From Salticus scenicus (Eukaryota > Arthropoda > Arachnida > Araneae > Salticidae), in the NCBI GenBank assembly GCA_963930645.1, contig OZ005662.1, forward strand, positions 97,696,436-97,760,435: a stretch of DNA of 64,000 bases, written 5' to 3'. The translations under genes were made by a program, and so were the position numbers. Shown one piece after another: positions 30,851 to 43,200 of the stretch (positions are counted from its first letter, which is position 1; each line of letters opens with the position of its first letter). The notes under the pieces were generated by a model that saw only the letters and a program-made list of their open reading frames with translations, was not told the origin of the DNA and searched no databases.

Positions 30851-32491
30851 AATTATTAATTTGTTTTTGTATTATTTTTTAAATACTATTTTTTAAAAAT
30901 GTTTGACTCTAAAGCCATTGTTATAACAAAATGATTTCTAGAACTATATAACAAATATCCAGTTGATCAATTTTAGTAAATTATGATAGTCGCTAACTTT
31001 CTAGTATTTTATTATTGTTATTATTATTTTAATTGATTTAATAAAATAAAAATTATGGATCTTGAATGATCCACAAATGTAATCGGGAACGATTTTAATC
31101 AAGTTTGGTTAAATAACAAATTTGGTTAAATTTCGTCCATTGGTTCGTGAGATACAGCGTCCACAATTTTTTTTTATACACACTTACAGAGTGAAATTTT
31201 CTAAAAATGGTCAAATCGTGTTCAGGAATCTCAAAACATGCAAATACTTCGAAAACCGAATGTCGAAAAATTTCTTCATATATACATATATTACTATACA
31301 TATATTACCATAAAATGGATTTTCTTTCGAAATTTAGTATATTGTACTTCTTTTAAATGAAAATCGCCTATCTCCATCATAGAAAATAATTTTCATAGAT
31401 AATAATTTTAATATGTAATTTCTATAAACTATTATAGGAAAAGAAAAAAAGTGGTAGCCATAACAAACTGTTTTATTTTATTTATTTATTTATTATTATT
31501 TTTTAAATGCAAGTTTGAAAAATAATTTCACTTTTACGAAACTGAAATAGTTTCCACCTCAATTTCCCGCAACGTATAAGAATATTTTTGTGCATCACTG
31601 TTAAATGAACCACAATTACTTATTTTATCATTTTTGATCGGAACCATTTCTTATTGCATCTATAAAATTTATGTTGATCTGTATTTTAGCGTTGTATAAA
31701 GATTTTTTCATGCGCTGATAAGAAGTTTCTTTTAAACTGTAATGTATCCAAATTATTTTATGAATTTTTATACTGAAACCATTTGTGTTACCTGTACAAC
31801 TTTTTATGACAAGCGTCCTGTAGTAAATCTCGAAAACCTGTATAACATATATGAGTTTTATGGAATTCTAAAAATATTATTTAAATAGGTAATTGGCGGA
31901 TAAAACTCTCAAATATTTATAACTACAACGACAAATGCACTTTTCTTTTTCTTCCTAATTCCGTTATCTCTTTACTCAACCGAACGATATATATATTTTT
32001 TTTTCTTTCAGCTGAAACTGTATTCCCTTCTTCTTTTACCCTTTTCAGAATCTGCTTTCCAAACCTAATGAAAATAAATTGGCACAGGTCAATTAAGTTC
32101 AAATAACGTCATCTGTATAAAACTGCAAAATCATCTTTCGGTATCGCACGTCGAAAAATTATTCACTCAAGGACATTGAAGAGAGTTGGGGAGGGGTAAA
32201 GATCCCATTGGACTATCAACAACACGAAAAAGTTCTTTGTGGCGGCCTGGTTAAGAGTGACAGCTGTGATAATTAATTCTAAATGAAGATAAACACAGAG
32301 AGAAAAAAAGGAAGCTGATTCATCTGCCCTGCTGTTTTAAAAAGAAGGGAAAAAAATTATCAACTGGGTACCATTTGATGTAGGAGAAAATAAAAATATT
32401 CAAGATTTTCTGGATACTTGAGAGTTATAATAAAAAAGCACCACAGAATTGGTGTTTAAAAGTAATAAGAGTAACCACAATAAAATGTAAG

Positions 32492-33070
32492 AGCTCGCAA
32501 CAATCGTTTCGGATGGAAAGAAAACATGATCCTTCATCAGGCAAACGAAGTAGGCACGAGTGCGGCAAACAAAGCGCAAGCGTTACTGCCTCCGTTTTGT
32601 TTGCAAAATTTTATGGTGTTTATTCAAAGTATTGTACATGTTACTTGAGAGTATACTCCAATTTCTTAAGAAATCGCACCCTCGGGCGGCGTAACCTAGT
32701 TATTAACTAAAAGGACGTTCGGAATGGAGATGTCCGTTTTCTTATTGCCGTAAATCAGAAAGTGACCTAAAATCCGGAAAAGTCCGAAATCCGGAAAGGC
32801 CACGGTCCGGACGATTCCGGATTTGAGATTTTGTACTGTAGTAATAAATAGAAAAATTTGTAAATAAACATAATCATTGCCCCCCCCCCCTCCCCCCGAA
32901 AAAAAAAAAAAGATGCATCAGATCTTTTAGGTTGAAATAATAACACATCCCTTCGTGATTTTAACAAAAAGCACGATTGCAGCAAATTACTTTTGCTGCA
33001 CTCGTGCCCACTTTTTTTCGCCTGATGAAGGGTCTTCGTGCTATTTCAACCGGAAACAATTGCTGCAATT
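32492..33070. mobile_element. Nested imperfect foldback element, copy 1
   Basis: Arms of ~80-90 bp are inverted and imperfect. The segment from GCAACAATCGTTTCGGATGG through CCTTCATCAGGC to GGCACGAGTGC (32497-32571) is mirrored by GCACTCGTGCCCAC ... GCCTGATGAAGGG ... ACCGGAAACAATTGCTGC (~32998-33066). Between the arms are CCGGA-rich short repeats (32770-32820) and a C-run (~32880-32897). There is no coding capacity. Exact ends and target duplication could not be fixed. Confidence 0.55.
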
Positions 33071-33590
33071 TTTTATTTTTATTTATTTATTTATTTATTA
33101 GTTTATGGTGTTTTTTGCAATGCTCTCTTTATAACAATTTTTGTCTCAATATTTTATAATTTTCACATGTAAAGTTACATTTATTTGCATAAGATATTGA
33201 AATTTGAACACTTAAAAAAAAAGAACATAATCTCCTTTATACCAAAAAATGTAATATAGAGAAATGTTTGCAATGAAAACAAAAAATTAAACTTTTATGA
33301 TAAGGGAAATGGATCAACTGAATATTTCCTATATGCTGCACTAGAAATCCTGAATTTACAACCATAGTGTATGAATCAAATACTTGTAAATAGTATTTAA
33401 AAATGAATATGTACAAAATCAAATTAAATATTGGATGCATAGAAAAAACTGGCTGCTACTTCATCAGAAAAAAGAGAGATGAAAAAAAAAAAAAAAAAAA
33501 GAAAGAAAAAGAAAAAAGCATTAATAAAATTAAAGGTATCACCAATAAAATAAATATACTAGCTATAACTAAATCACTTCTGGCCTATTA

Positions 33591-34021
33591 ACGGCCCTCT
33601 TCACTTACCGTCTCCGGAAGTCCGAGGCAATGTTATTCTATGGGAAATTTTCTTTACAAATAACTTATTAACTAACACATATTTTTAAATTCTGTTTTCA
33701 CATTCAGAAAATTCCCAACTGTTAAATTGATGGATTTTTTTTTAAATGTATTTTTTTAATTTTTAATATTTTATTTTGAATTTGCAAAATGAAAAATTTC
33801 ACATATTGAAAATTCATATTTTGCAGCTTCAAAATAAAATATAAAAAAAAAATAAAAAAATATTTTTTTTAAAAAGGTCCGTCAATTTAACAGTTAGGAA
33901 TTTTCAGAATATGAAAACAGAATTTAAAAATATGTATTTGTTAATAAGTTATTTGCAAAGAAAATTTCCCATAGAATAACATTGGCTTCGGCTTCCGGCG
34001 ACGGTGAGTGAAGCGGGCCTT
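33591..34021. mobile_element. Nested 431 bp foldback MITE with TA target site, copy 1
   Basis: Almost the whole element is a palindrome. It begins ACGGCCCTCTTCACTTACCG and its other end reads AAGGCCCGCTTCACTCACCG on the opposite strand. The inner arms repeat GGGAAATTTTCTTTACAAAT and AATTTAACAGTT-type sequences in mirror order around an AT-rich centre. TA flanks both sides (33589-33590 and 34022-34023), as in Tc1/mariner-type MITEs. Foldback arms diverge by several substitutions and have no coding frame. Confidence 0.75.
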
Positions 34022-34438
34022 TAATGGGAAAATATAAAGGACCAATGAAGACTGCCGGCAGTAATATAATTTTTTATGTTTGCCACAGCTGGCCCACTGC
34101 AGGCTGCCAGCAATAACATAGAAAAATTATGTTTGCCACCAGGTAGTCCAACACTGGCCCACTAACAATTTCCAACCTAATGTCGGTTACCAACAGTGGC
34201 CCATTACCTATTTTCGTCATACTGCTAGCTGCCAGCAGCGATCCATTCACTGGCCCACTAACTTATTTTTAACTTACTGCAGGCTGCCAACAGTGGATCG
34301 ATTGAATACGGCCTACTGACGGCCGGCGTAACATATTCCCTGCGGCACCGTAACTTTTGCCACCGACGGGCCAGCTGCAGCTACTGTTGGCAACCAGCAC
34401 TTGGCCTCGTGTTGGCCGTCATCTGTGGTTTTGCTGGG

Positions 34439-36277
34439 AGGTAATAGAATTTTTTCAAAAATGTCTTAAAACATAAAAAAAAAGTGAATTTTTTCCAGTC
34501 CCTTCAGTTAACACCGCAAGGTTTCCGGGACTGAGAAAGAAAAAAGACTAGTGCAAATATATGTGTAAGATTTTTGGAAAAAACTGAAGTTGACAGCACA
34601 CAAATAATTGCAAACTGTCTGAAATCATAAGAAAAATGATGGATTTTTTCAAGCCCCTTCACTTAAAATCAAATGGATTCAAGAAATAACAAGAAAATGA
34701 GTAGTACAAAAGGAGATGTAACTTTTATGGACAAAATTGAGGTGAACAGTAAGAAAAAAAAAAGTTTTAAGTCCTAAAGACAACGGAGGAGGATTTTTGC
34801 AAGCCCCTTCAGTTAACACCGCAAGGTTTCTGGGACTGACAAAGAAAAAAGTTAGTGCCAAAATGCATATAATATTTATGATAAAATTTGAAGGGAATAT
34901 AATCGAATGTATTAAAAATGTTTCAAATAATAAAGAAATGTGTAGGTATTTATCTGTACCTTCAGTTAACACTGTAAGTCTGAGAAAGCAAAATGTTAAT
35001 GCCAAAGAAAATAAAAGAATAAAGGGAAAAAGCTGAAATGCATGAAATCGAAAGTTTTCAAAATATCTCAAAAAGGGAAGTAGGATTTTTACCAACGACT
35101 ATAGTTAAAATTCATGGTTTCCGAAAATAATAACGAAGTATGTACTGCTAATAAATATAAGTATGCTTGACAAAATTGAGGTAAATGGTGATCGAATGAT
35201 CTTAAGTCTTACGGTAGACTGTAAGTGTTTTTTGCCAGTCCCTTCAGTTAACACCGCAAGGTTTCCGGGACTGACAAAAATGTTACTACCAAAGTAGATG
35301 TTTTATTTCTGGACAAAACTAAAGTGAGAAGCACACAAAAGTTTTCAGATTGTCCGAAATCATAAAAGAAATCGTGGATCTCTGCCAGTCCCTCCAGTTA
35401 ACACCGCAAGGTTTCCGGGACTGACAAAGAAAAATGTCAGTGCAAATGTTGATGTAAGATTTCCGGAAAAACTGAAGTGAAGTGAACAGCACATAAATTT
35501 TGCAAAATGTCTGAAATCATAAAAAACAATAGATGTAATTTTACTACCACCTTCACTTAAATTCGTCTGGATTCTAGAAACAAGAAAGAAAGTACTGCAA
35601 GAGGAAAGCTACATTTCTGGAGAAGATTGACGTGAATGTTAAAAAATGATTTTAAAGAAATTTCAGGTCTTAAATGAAATGGTAGAGAATTTTTGCCAGT
35701 CCCTTCAGTTAACACCGCAATGTTTCCGGAACCGACAAAAAAAAAAGTTAGTAACAAAGTGCAAATATGATTTCTGGACAAAACTGAAGTGAACAAAACG
35801 TAAATGTTTTCAGATTGTTTGAAATCATAAAAGAAATTGTGGATCTTTGCCATGTCCTCCAGTTAACACGGAAAGATTTCCGTGTGTGACAAAGAAAAGT
35901 TAGTACCAAAGTAGATGTATGACTTCTGGAAAAAACTAAAGTGAACAGCACACAAAAGTTTTCAGATTGTCTAAATCAGAAAAGAATTTGTGGATCTTTG
36001 ACAGTCCCTGTAGTTATCATCGCAAGGTTTCCGAGAGTGACAAAGAAAAATGGCAGTGCAAATGTAGATGTAAGGATTCGAGAAAAAACAGAAGTGAACA
36101 AGCACATAAATTTTCAAAATGTCTAAAACCATAAAAAAAATTTAAAAAGTTTTAGGTCTTAAAGAAAATAGTGGAGAAATTTGCCAGTCCCTTCAGTTAA
36201 CACCGCAAGGTTTCCGGGAAAGACAAAGGAAAAAGGTGGTGTTAAAGTAGATATAAGATTTATGATAAAATATAAAG
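34439..36277. repeat. One HOR unit between the two 4 kb elements
   Basis: From the target duplication and GTAATAGAATTTTTTC through monomers H to L, A to F and G to the AAAGAG at the next insertion. It is a complete 12-monomer unit with the F box at 36001. It shares the TTTTTTCAAAAATG variant with units at 28.6, 40.3, 42.1 and 44.0 kb, which defines a local HOR subfamily. No gene. Confidence 0.9.
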
Positions 36278-38326
36278 AGCCCAGCAAAACTTATATTGCT
36301 GGGCTCGTTATGGCCTACTGCTGGCATCCTGCACTTGCCGTCAGTTACCGGTTGCCCCATATAACTCCAGGAGCGGGCCGTTTGTGGCTGCCAGCAGTGA
36401 TGGAAGCCTAAAGAAAAATGGTCGGTGGCCCAGAAGTGGCATAAACACAGTTGGCCTTATGCAGGCTATCACGACACGGCCAACATCATGTTTTTCATGT
36501 TGTGGCCACAAATTATTAGGCCATAACCAATTTGTATGCATAGAGGGCGCTGTGATTCTTTTTCTGTTGATTTGAAATTCCCTCGCTGTCCGCCATTTCA
36601 TAGGAAGTTCTTGTTCGTTGTTGTAGTCTGCGGGTGCGGGTGCGAGATTGAAAATCTCGTAAAAAGAATATATGAGTAAGTAATTCAATTATTAATTTGT
36701 TTTTGTATTATTTTTTAAATACTATTTTTTAAAAATGTTTGACTCTAAAGCCATTGTTATAACAAAATGATTTCTAGAACTATATAACAAATATCCAGTT
36801 GATCCATTTTAGTAAATTATGATAGTCGCTAACTTTCTAGTATTTTATTATTGTTATTATTATTTTAATTGATTTAATAAAATAAAAATTATGGATCTTG
36901 AATGATCCACAAATGTAATCGGGAACGATTTTAATCAAGTTTGGTTAAATAACAAATTTGGTTAAATTTCGTCCATTGGTTCGTGAGATACAGCGTCCAC
37001 AATTTTTTTTTATACACACTTACAGAGTGAAATTTTCTAAAAATGGTCAAATCGTGTTCAGGAATCTCAAAACATGCAAATACTTCGAAAACCGAATGTC
37101 GAAAAATTTCTTCATATATACATATATTACTATACATATATTACCATAAAATGGATTTTCTTTCGAAATTTAGTATATTGTACTTCTTTTAAATGAAAAT
37201 CGCCTATCTCCATCATAGAAAATAATTTTCATAGATAATAATTTTAATATGTAATTTCTATAAACTATTATAGGAAAAGAAAAAAAGTGGTAGCCATAAC
37301 AAACTGTTTTATTTTATTTATTTATTTATTATTATTTTTTAAATGCAAGTTTGAAAAATAATTTCACTTTTACGAAACTGAAATAGTTTCCACCTCAATT
37401 TCCCGCAACGTATAAGAATATTTTTGTGCATCACTGTTAAATGAACCACAATTACTTATTTTATCATTTTTGATCGGAACCATTTCTTATTGCATCTATA
37501 AAATTTATGTTGATCTGTATTTTAGCGTTGTATAAAGATTTTTTCATGCGCTGATAAGAAGTTTCTTTTAAACTGTAATGTATCCAAATTATTTTATGAA
37601 TTTTTATACTGAAACCATTTGTGTTACCTGTACAACTTTTTATGACAAGCGTCCTGTAGTAAATCTCGAAAACCTGTATAACATATATGAGTTTTATGGA
37701 ATTCTAAAAATATTATTTAAATAGGTAATTGGCGGATAAAACTCTCAAATATTTATAACTACAACGACAAATGCACTTTTCTTTTTCTTCCTAATTCCGT
37801 TATCTCTTTACTCAACCGAACGATATATATATTTTTTTTCTTTCAGCTGAAACTGTATTCCCTTCTTCTTTTACCCTTTTCAGAATCTGCTTTCCAAACC
37901 TAATGAAAATAAATTGGCACAGGTCAATTAAGTTCAAATAACGTCATCTGTATAAAACTGCAAAATCATCTTTCGGTATCGCACGTCGAAAAATTATTCA
38001 CTCAAGGACATTGAAGAGAGTTGGGGAGGGGTAAAGATCCCATTGGACTATCAACAACACGAAAAAGTTCTTTGTGGCGGCCTGGTTAAGAGTGACAGCT
38101 GTGATAATTAATTCTAAATGAAGATAAACACAGAGAGAAAAAAAGGAAGCTGATTCATCTGCCCTGCTGTTTTAAAAAGAAGGGAAAAAAATTATCAACT
38201 GGGTACCATTTGATGTAGGAGAAAATAAAAATATTCAAGATTTTCTGGATACTTGAGAGTTATAATAAAAAAGCACCACAGAATTGGTGTTTAAAAGTAA
38301 TAAGAGTAACCACAATAAAATGTAAG

Positions 38327-38905
38327 AGCTCGCAACAATCGTTTCGGATGGAAAGAAAACATGATCCTTCATCAGGCAAACGAAGTAGGCACGAGTGCGG
38401 CAAACAAAGCGCAAGCGTTACTGCCTCCGTTTTGTTTGCAAAATTTTATGGTGTTTATTCAAAGTATTGTACATGTTACTTGAGAGTATACTCCAATTTC
38501 TTAAGAAATCGCACCCTCGGGCGGCGTAACCTAGTTATTAACTAAAAGGACGTTCGGAATGGAGATGTCCGTTTTCTTATTGCCGTAAATCAGAAAGTGA
38601 CCTAAAATCCGGAAAAGTCCGAAATCCGGAAAGGCCACGGTCCGGACGATTCCGGATTTGAGATTTTGTACTGTAGTAATAAATAGAAAAATTTGTAAAT
38701 AAACATAATCATTGCCCCCCCCCTCCCCCCGAAAAAAAAAAAAAAAGATGCATCAGATCTTTTAGGTTGAAATAATAACACATCCCTTCGTGATTTTAAC
38801 AAAAAGCACGATTGCAGCAAATTACTTTTGCTGCACTCGTGCCCACTTTTTTTCGCCTGATGAAGGGTCTTCGTGCTATTTCAACCGGAAACAATTGCTG
38901 CAATT
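38327..38905. mobile_element. Nested imperfect foldback element, copy 2
   Basis: Counterpart of 32492-33070 with the same inverted arms, CCGGA-rich middle and a shorter C-run. It differs from copy 1 mainly in homopolymer lengths. Confidence 0.55.
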
Positions 38906-39429
38906 TTTTATTTTTATTTATTTATTTATTTATTAGTTTATGGTGTTTTTTGCAATGCTCTCTTTATAACAATTTTTGTCTCAATATTTTATAATTTTCA
39001 CATGTAAAGTTACATTTATTTGCATAAGATATTGAAATTTGAACACTTAAAAAAAAAAAGAACATAATCTCCTTTATACCAAAAAATGTAATATAGAGAA
39101 ATGTTTGCAATGAAAACAAAAAATTAAACTTTTATGATAAGGGAAATGGATCAACTGAATATTTCCTATATGCTGCACTAGAAATCCTGAATTTACAACC
39201 ATAGTGTATGAATCAAATACTTGTAAATAGTATTTAAAAATGAATATGTACAAAATCAAATTAAATATTGGATGCATAGAAAAAACTGGCTGCTACTTCA
39301 TCAGAAAAAAGAGAGATGAAAAAAAAAAAAAAAAAGAAAGAAAGAAAAAGAAAAAAGCATTAATAAAATTAAAGGTATCACCAATAAAATAAATATACTA
39401 GCTATAACTAAATCACTTCTGGCCTATTA

Positions 39430-39860
39430 ACGGCCCTCTTCACTTACCGTCTCCGGAAGTCCGAGGCAATGTTATTCTATGGGAAATTTTCTTTACAAAT
39501 AACTTATTAACTAACACATATTTTTAAATTCTGTTTTCACATTCAGAAAATTCCCAACTGTTAAATTGATGGATTTTTTTTAAAATGTATTTTTTTAATT
39601 TTTAATATTTTATTTTGAATTTGCAAAATGAAAAATTTCACATATTGAAAATTCATATTTTGCAGCTTCAAAATAAAATATAAAAAAAAAATAAAAAAAT
39701 ATTTTTTTTAAAAAGGTCCGTCAATTTAACAGTTAGGAATTTTCAGAATATGAAAACAGAATTTAAAAATATGTATTAGTTAATAAGTTATTTGCAAAGA
39801 AAATTTCCCATAGAATAACATTGGCTTCGGCTTCCGGCGACGGTGAGTGAAGCGGGCCTT
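39430..39860. mobile_element. Nested 431 bp foldback MITE, copy 2
   Basis: Counterpart of 33591-34021: same ACGGCCC/AAGGCCC ends and TA flanks (39428-39429 and 39861-39862). One visible change is GTATTAGTT for GTATTTGTT near 39771-39779. Confidence 0.75.
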
Positions 39861-40277
39861 TAATGGGAAAATATAAAGGACCAATGAAGACTGCCGGCAG
39901 TAATATAATTTTTTATGTTTGCCACAGCTGGCCCACTGCAGGCTGCCAGCAATAACATAGAAAAATTATGTTTGCCACCAGGTAGTCCAACACTGGCCCA
40001 CTAACAATTTCCAACCTAATGTCGGTTACCAACAGTGGCCCATTACCTATTTTCGTCATACTGCTAGCTGCCAGCAGCGATCCATTCACTGGCCCACTAA
40101 CTTATTTTTAACTTACTGCAGGCTGCCAACAGTGGATCGATTGAATACGGCCTACTGACGGCCGGCGTAACATATTCCCTGCGGCACCGTAACTTTTGCC
40201 ACCGACGGGCCAGCTGCAGATACTGTTGGCAACCAGCGCTTGGCCTCGTGTTGGCCGTCATCTGTGGTTTTGCTGGG

Positions 40278-43200
40278 AGGTAATAGAATTTTTTCAAAAA
40301 TGTCTTAAAACATAAAAAAAAGTGAATTTTTTCCAGTCCCTTCAGTTAACACCGCAAGGTTTCCGGGACTGAGAAAGAAAAAAGACTAGTGCAAATATAT
40401 GTGTAAGATTTTTGGAAAAAACTGAAGTTGACAGCACACAAATAATTGCAAACTGTCTGAAATCATAAGAAAAATGATGGATTTTTTCAAGCCCCTTCAC
40501 TTAAAATCAAATGGATTCAAGAAATAACAAGAAAATGAGTAGTACAAAAGGAGATGTAACTTTTATGGACAAAATTGAGGTGAACAGTAAGAAAAAAAAA
40601 AGTTTTAAGTCCTAAAGACAACGGAGGAGGATTTTTGCAAGCCGCTTCAGTTAACACCGCAAGGTTTCCGGGACTGACAAAGAAAAAAGTTAGTGCCAAA
40701 ATGCATATAATATTTATGATAAAATTTGAAGGGAATATAATCGAATGTATTAAAAATGTTTCAAATAATAAAGAAATGTGTAGGTATTTATCTGTACCTT
40801 CAGTTAACACTGTAAGTCTGAGAAAGCAAAATGTTAATGCCAAAGAAAATAAAAGAATAAAGGGAAAAAGCTGAAATGCATGAAATCGAAAGTTTTCAAA
40901 ATATCTCAAAAAGGGAAGTAGGATTTTTACCAACGACTATAGTTAAAATTCATGGTTTCCGAAAATAATAACGAAGTATGTACTGCTAATAAATATAAGT
41001 ATGCTTGACAAAATTGAGGTAAATGGTGATCGAATGATCTTAAGTCTTACGGTAGACTGTAAGTGTTTTTTGCCAGTCCCTTCAGTTAACACCGCAAGGT
41101 TTCCGGGACTGACAAAATTGTTACTACCAAAGTAGATGTTTTATTTCTGGACAAAACTAAAGTGAGAAGCACACAAAAGTTTTCAGATTGTCCGAAATCA
41201 TAAAAGAAATCGTGGATCTCTGCCAGTCCCTCCAGTTAACACCGCAAGGTTTCCGGGACTGACAAAGAAAAATGTCAGTGCAAATGTTGATGTAAGATTT
41301 CCGGAAAAACTGAAGTGAAGTGAACAGCACATAAATTTTGCAAAATGTCTGAAATCATAAAAAACAATAGATGTAATTTTACTACCACCTTCACTTAAAT
41401 TCGTCTGGATTCTAGAAACAAGAAAGAAAGTACTGCAAGAGGAAAGCTACATTTCTGGAGAAGATTGACGTGAATGTTAAAAAATGATTTTAAAGAAATT
41501 TCAGGTCTTAAATGAAATGGTAGAGAATTTTTGCCAGTCCCTTCAGTTAACACCGCAATGTTTCCGGAACCGACAAAAAAAAAAGTTAGTAACAAAGTGC
41601 AAATATGATTTCTGGACAAAACTGAAGTGGACAAAACGTAAATGTTTTCAGATTGTTTGAAATCATAAAAGAAATTGTGGATCTTTGCCATGTCCTCCAG
41701 TTAACACGGAAAGATTTCCGTGTGTGACAAAGAAAATTAGTACCAAAGTAGATGTATGACTTCTGGAAAAAACTAAAGTGAACAGCACACAAAAATTTTC
41801 AGATTGTCTAAATCAGAAAAGAATTTGTGGATCTTTGACAGTCCCTGTAGTTATCATCGCAAGGTTTCCGAGAGTGACAAAGAAAAATGGCAGTGCAAAT
41901 GTAGATGTAAGGATTCGAGAAAAAACAGAAGTGAACAAGCACATAAATTTTCAAAATGTCTAAAACCATAAAAAAAATTTAAAAAGTTTTAGGTCTTAAA
42001 GAAAATAGTGGAGAAATTTGCCAGTCCCTTCAGTTAACACCGCAAGGTTTCCGGGAAAGACAAAGGAAAAAGGTGGTGTTAAAGTAGATATAAGATTTAT
42101 GATAAAATATAAAGAGGTAATAGAATTTTTTCAAAAATGTCTTAAAACATAAAAAAAAGTGAATTTTTTCCAGTCCCTTCAGTTAACACCGCAAGGTTTC
42201 CGGGACTGAGAAAGAAAAAAGACTAGTGCAAATATATGTGTAAGATTTTTGGAAAAAACTGAAGTTGACAGCACACAAATAATTGCAAACTGTCTGAAAT
42301 CATAAGAAAAATGATGGATTTTTTCAAGCCCCTTCACTTAAAATCAAATGGATTCAAGAAATAACAAGAAAATGAGTAGTACAAAAGGAGATGTAACTTT
42401 TATGGACAAAATTGAGGTGAACAGTAAGAAAAAAAAAAGTTTTAAGTCCTAAAGACAACGGAGGAGGATTTTTGCAAGCCCCTTCAGTTAACACCGCAAG
42501 GTTTCCGGGACTGACAAAGAAAAAAGTTAGTGCCAAAATGCATATAATATTTATGATAAAATTTGAAGGGAATATAATCGAATGTATTAAAAATGTTTCA
42601 AATAATAAAGAAATGTGTAGGTATTTATCTGTACCTTCAGTTAACACTGTAAGTCTGAGAAAGCAAAATGTTAATGCCAAAGAAAATAAAAGAATAAAGG
42701 GAAAAAGCTGAAATGCATGAAATCGAAAGTTTTCAAAATATCTCAAAAAGGGAAGTAGGATTTTTACCAACGACTATAGTTAAAATTCATGGTTTCCGAA
42801 AATAAGAACGAAGTATGTACTGCTAATAAATATAAGTATGCTTGACAAAATTGAGGTAAATGTGATCGAATGATCTTAAGTCTTACGGTAGACTGTAAGT
42901 GTTTTTTGCCAGTCCCTTCAGTTAACACCGCAAGGTTTCCGGGACTGACAAAATTGTTACTACCAAAGTAGATGTTTTATTTCCGGACAAAACTAAAGTG
43001 AGAAGCACACAAAAGTTTTCAAATTGTCCGAAATCATAAAAGAAATCGTGGATCTCTGCCAGTCCCTCCAGTTAACACCGCAAGGTTTCCGGGACTGACA
43101 AAGAAAAATGTCAGTGCAAATGTTGATGTAAGATTTCCGGAAAAACTGAAGTGAAGTGAACAGCACATAAATTTTGCAAAATGTCTGAAATCATAAAAAA

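Larger units (their letters stand above)
30444..34438. mobile_element. ~4.0 kb inverted-repeat element in a HOR unit, copy 1
   Basis: Perfect 11 bp terminal inverted repeats: CCCAGCAAAAC at 30444 and GTTTTGCTGGG ending at 34438. AG at 30442-30443 and 34439-34440 is a 2 bp target duplication; the empty site AAAGAGGTAATAG exists in other HOR units (e.g. 42113). Both ends are GC-richer than the surroundings and carry many short repeats such as TGGCCCACTA and TGCCAGCAG, reminiscent of the subterminal repeats of CACTA/EnSpm elements. The 3995 bp interior has no transposase frame, only short open frames, so it is non-autonomous. It holds two nested inverted-repeat insertions and a promoter/5' exon-like segment. 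The superfamily is uncertain. Confidence 0.8.
36280..40277. mobile_element. ~4.0 kb inverted-repeat element in a HOR unit, copy 2
   Basis: Same ends (CCCAGCAAAAC ... GTTTTGCTGGG), the same AG target duplication (36278-36279 and 40278-40279) and the same monomer position as copy 1, offset 5836 bp. Only a few substitutions were noticed (e.g. C to A near 40220 in TGCAGATACTG), plus homopolymer length changes at the C-run (~38716-38730) and A-runs. Identity in both element and flanking HOR shows a copy by satellite amplification rather than a second transposition. Confidence 0.85.

Noticed and set aside
30505..30852. 115-codon minus-strand frame in the 4 kb element (and copy at 36341-36688)
   Set aside because: No recognisable domain; present only because the element is duplicated, and it overlaps a plus-strand frame in the same GC-rich stretch.
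36280..40277. Independent second transposition of the 4 kb element
   Set aside because: Same base position in the unit, same flank variants and the same nested inserts mean the copy arose by HOR duplication.
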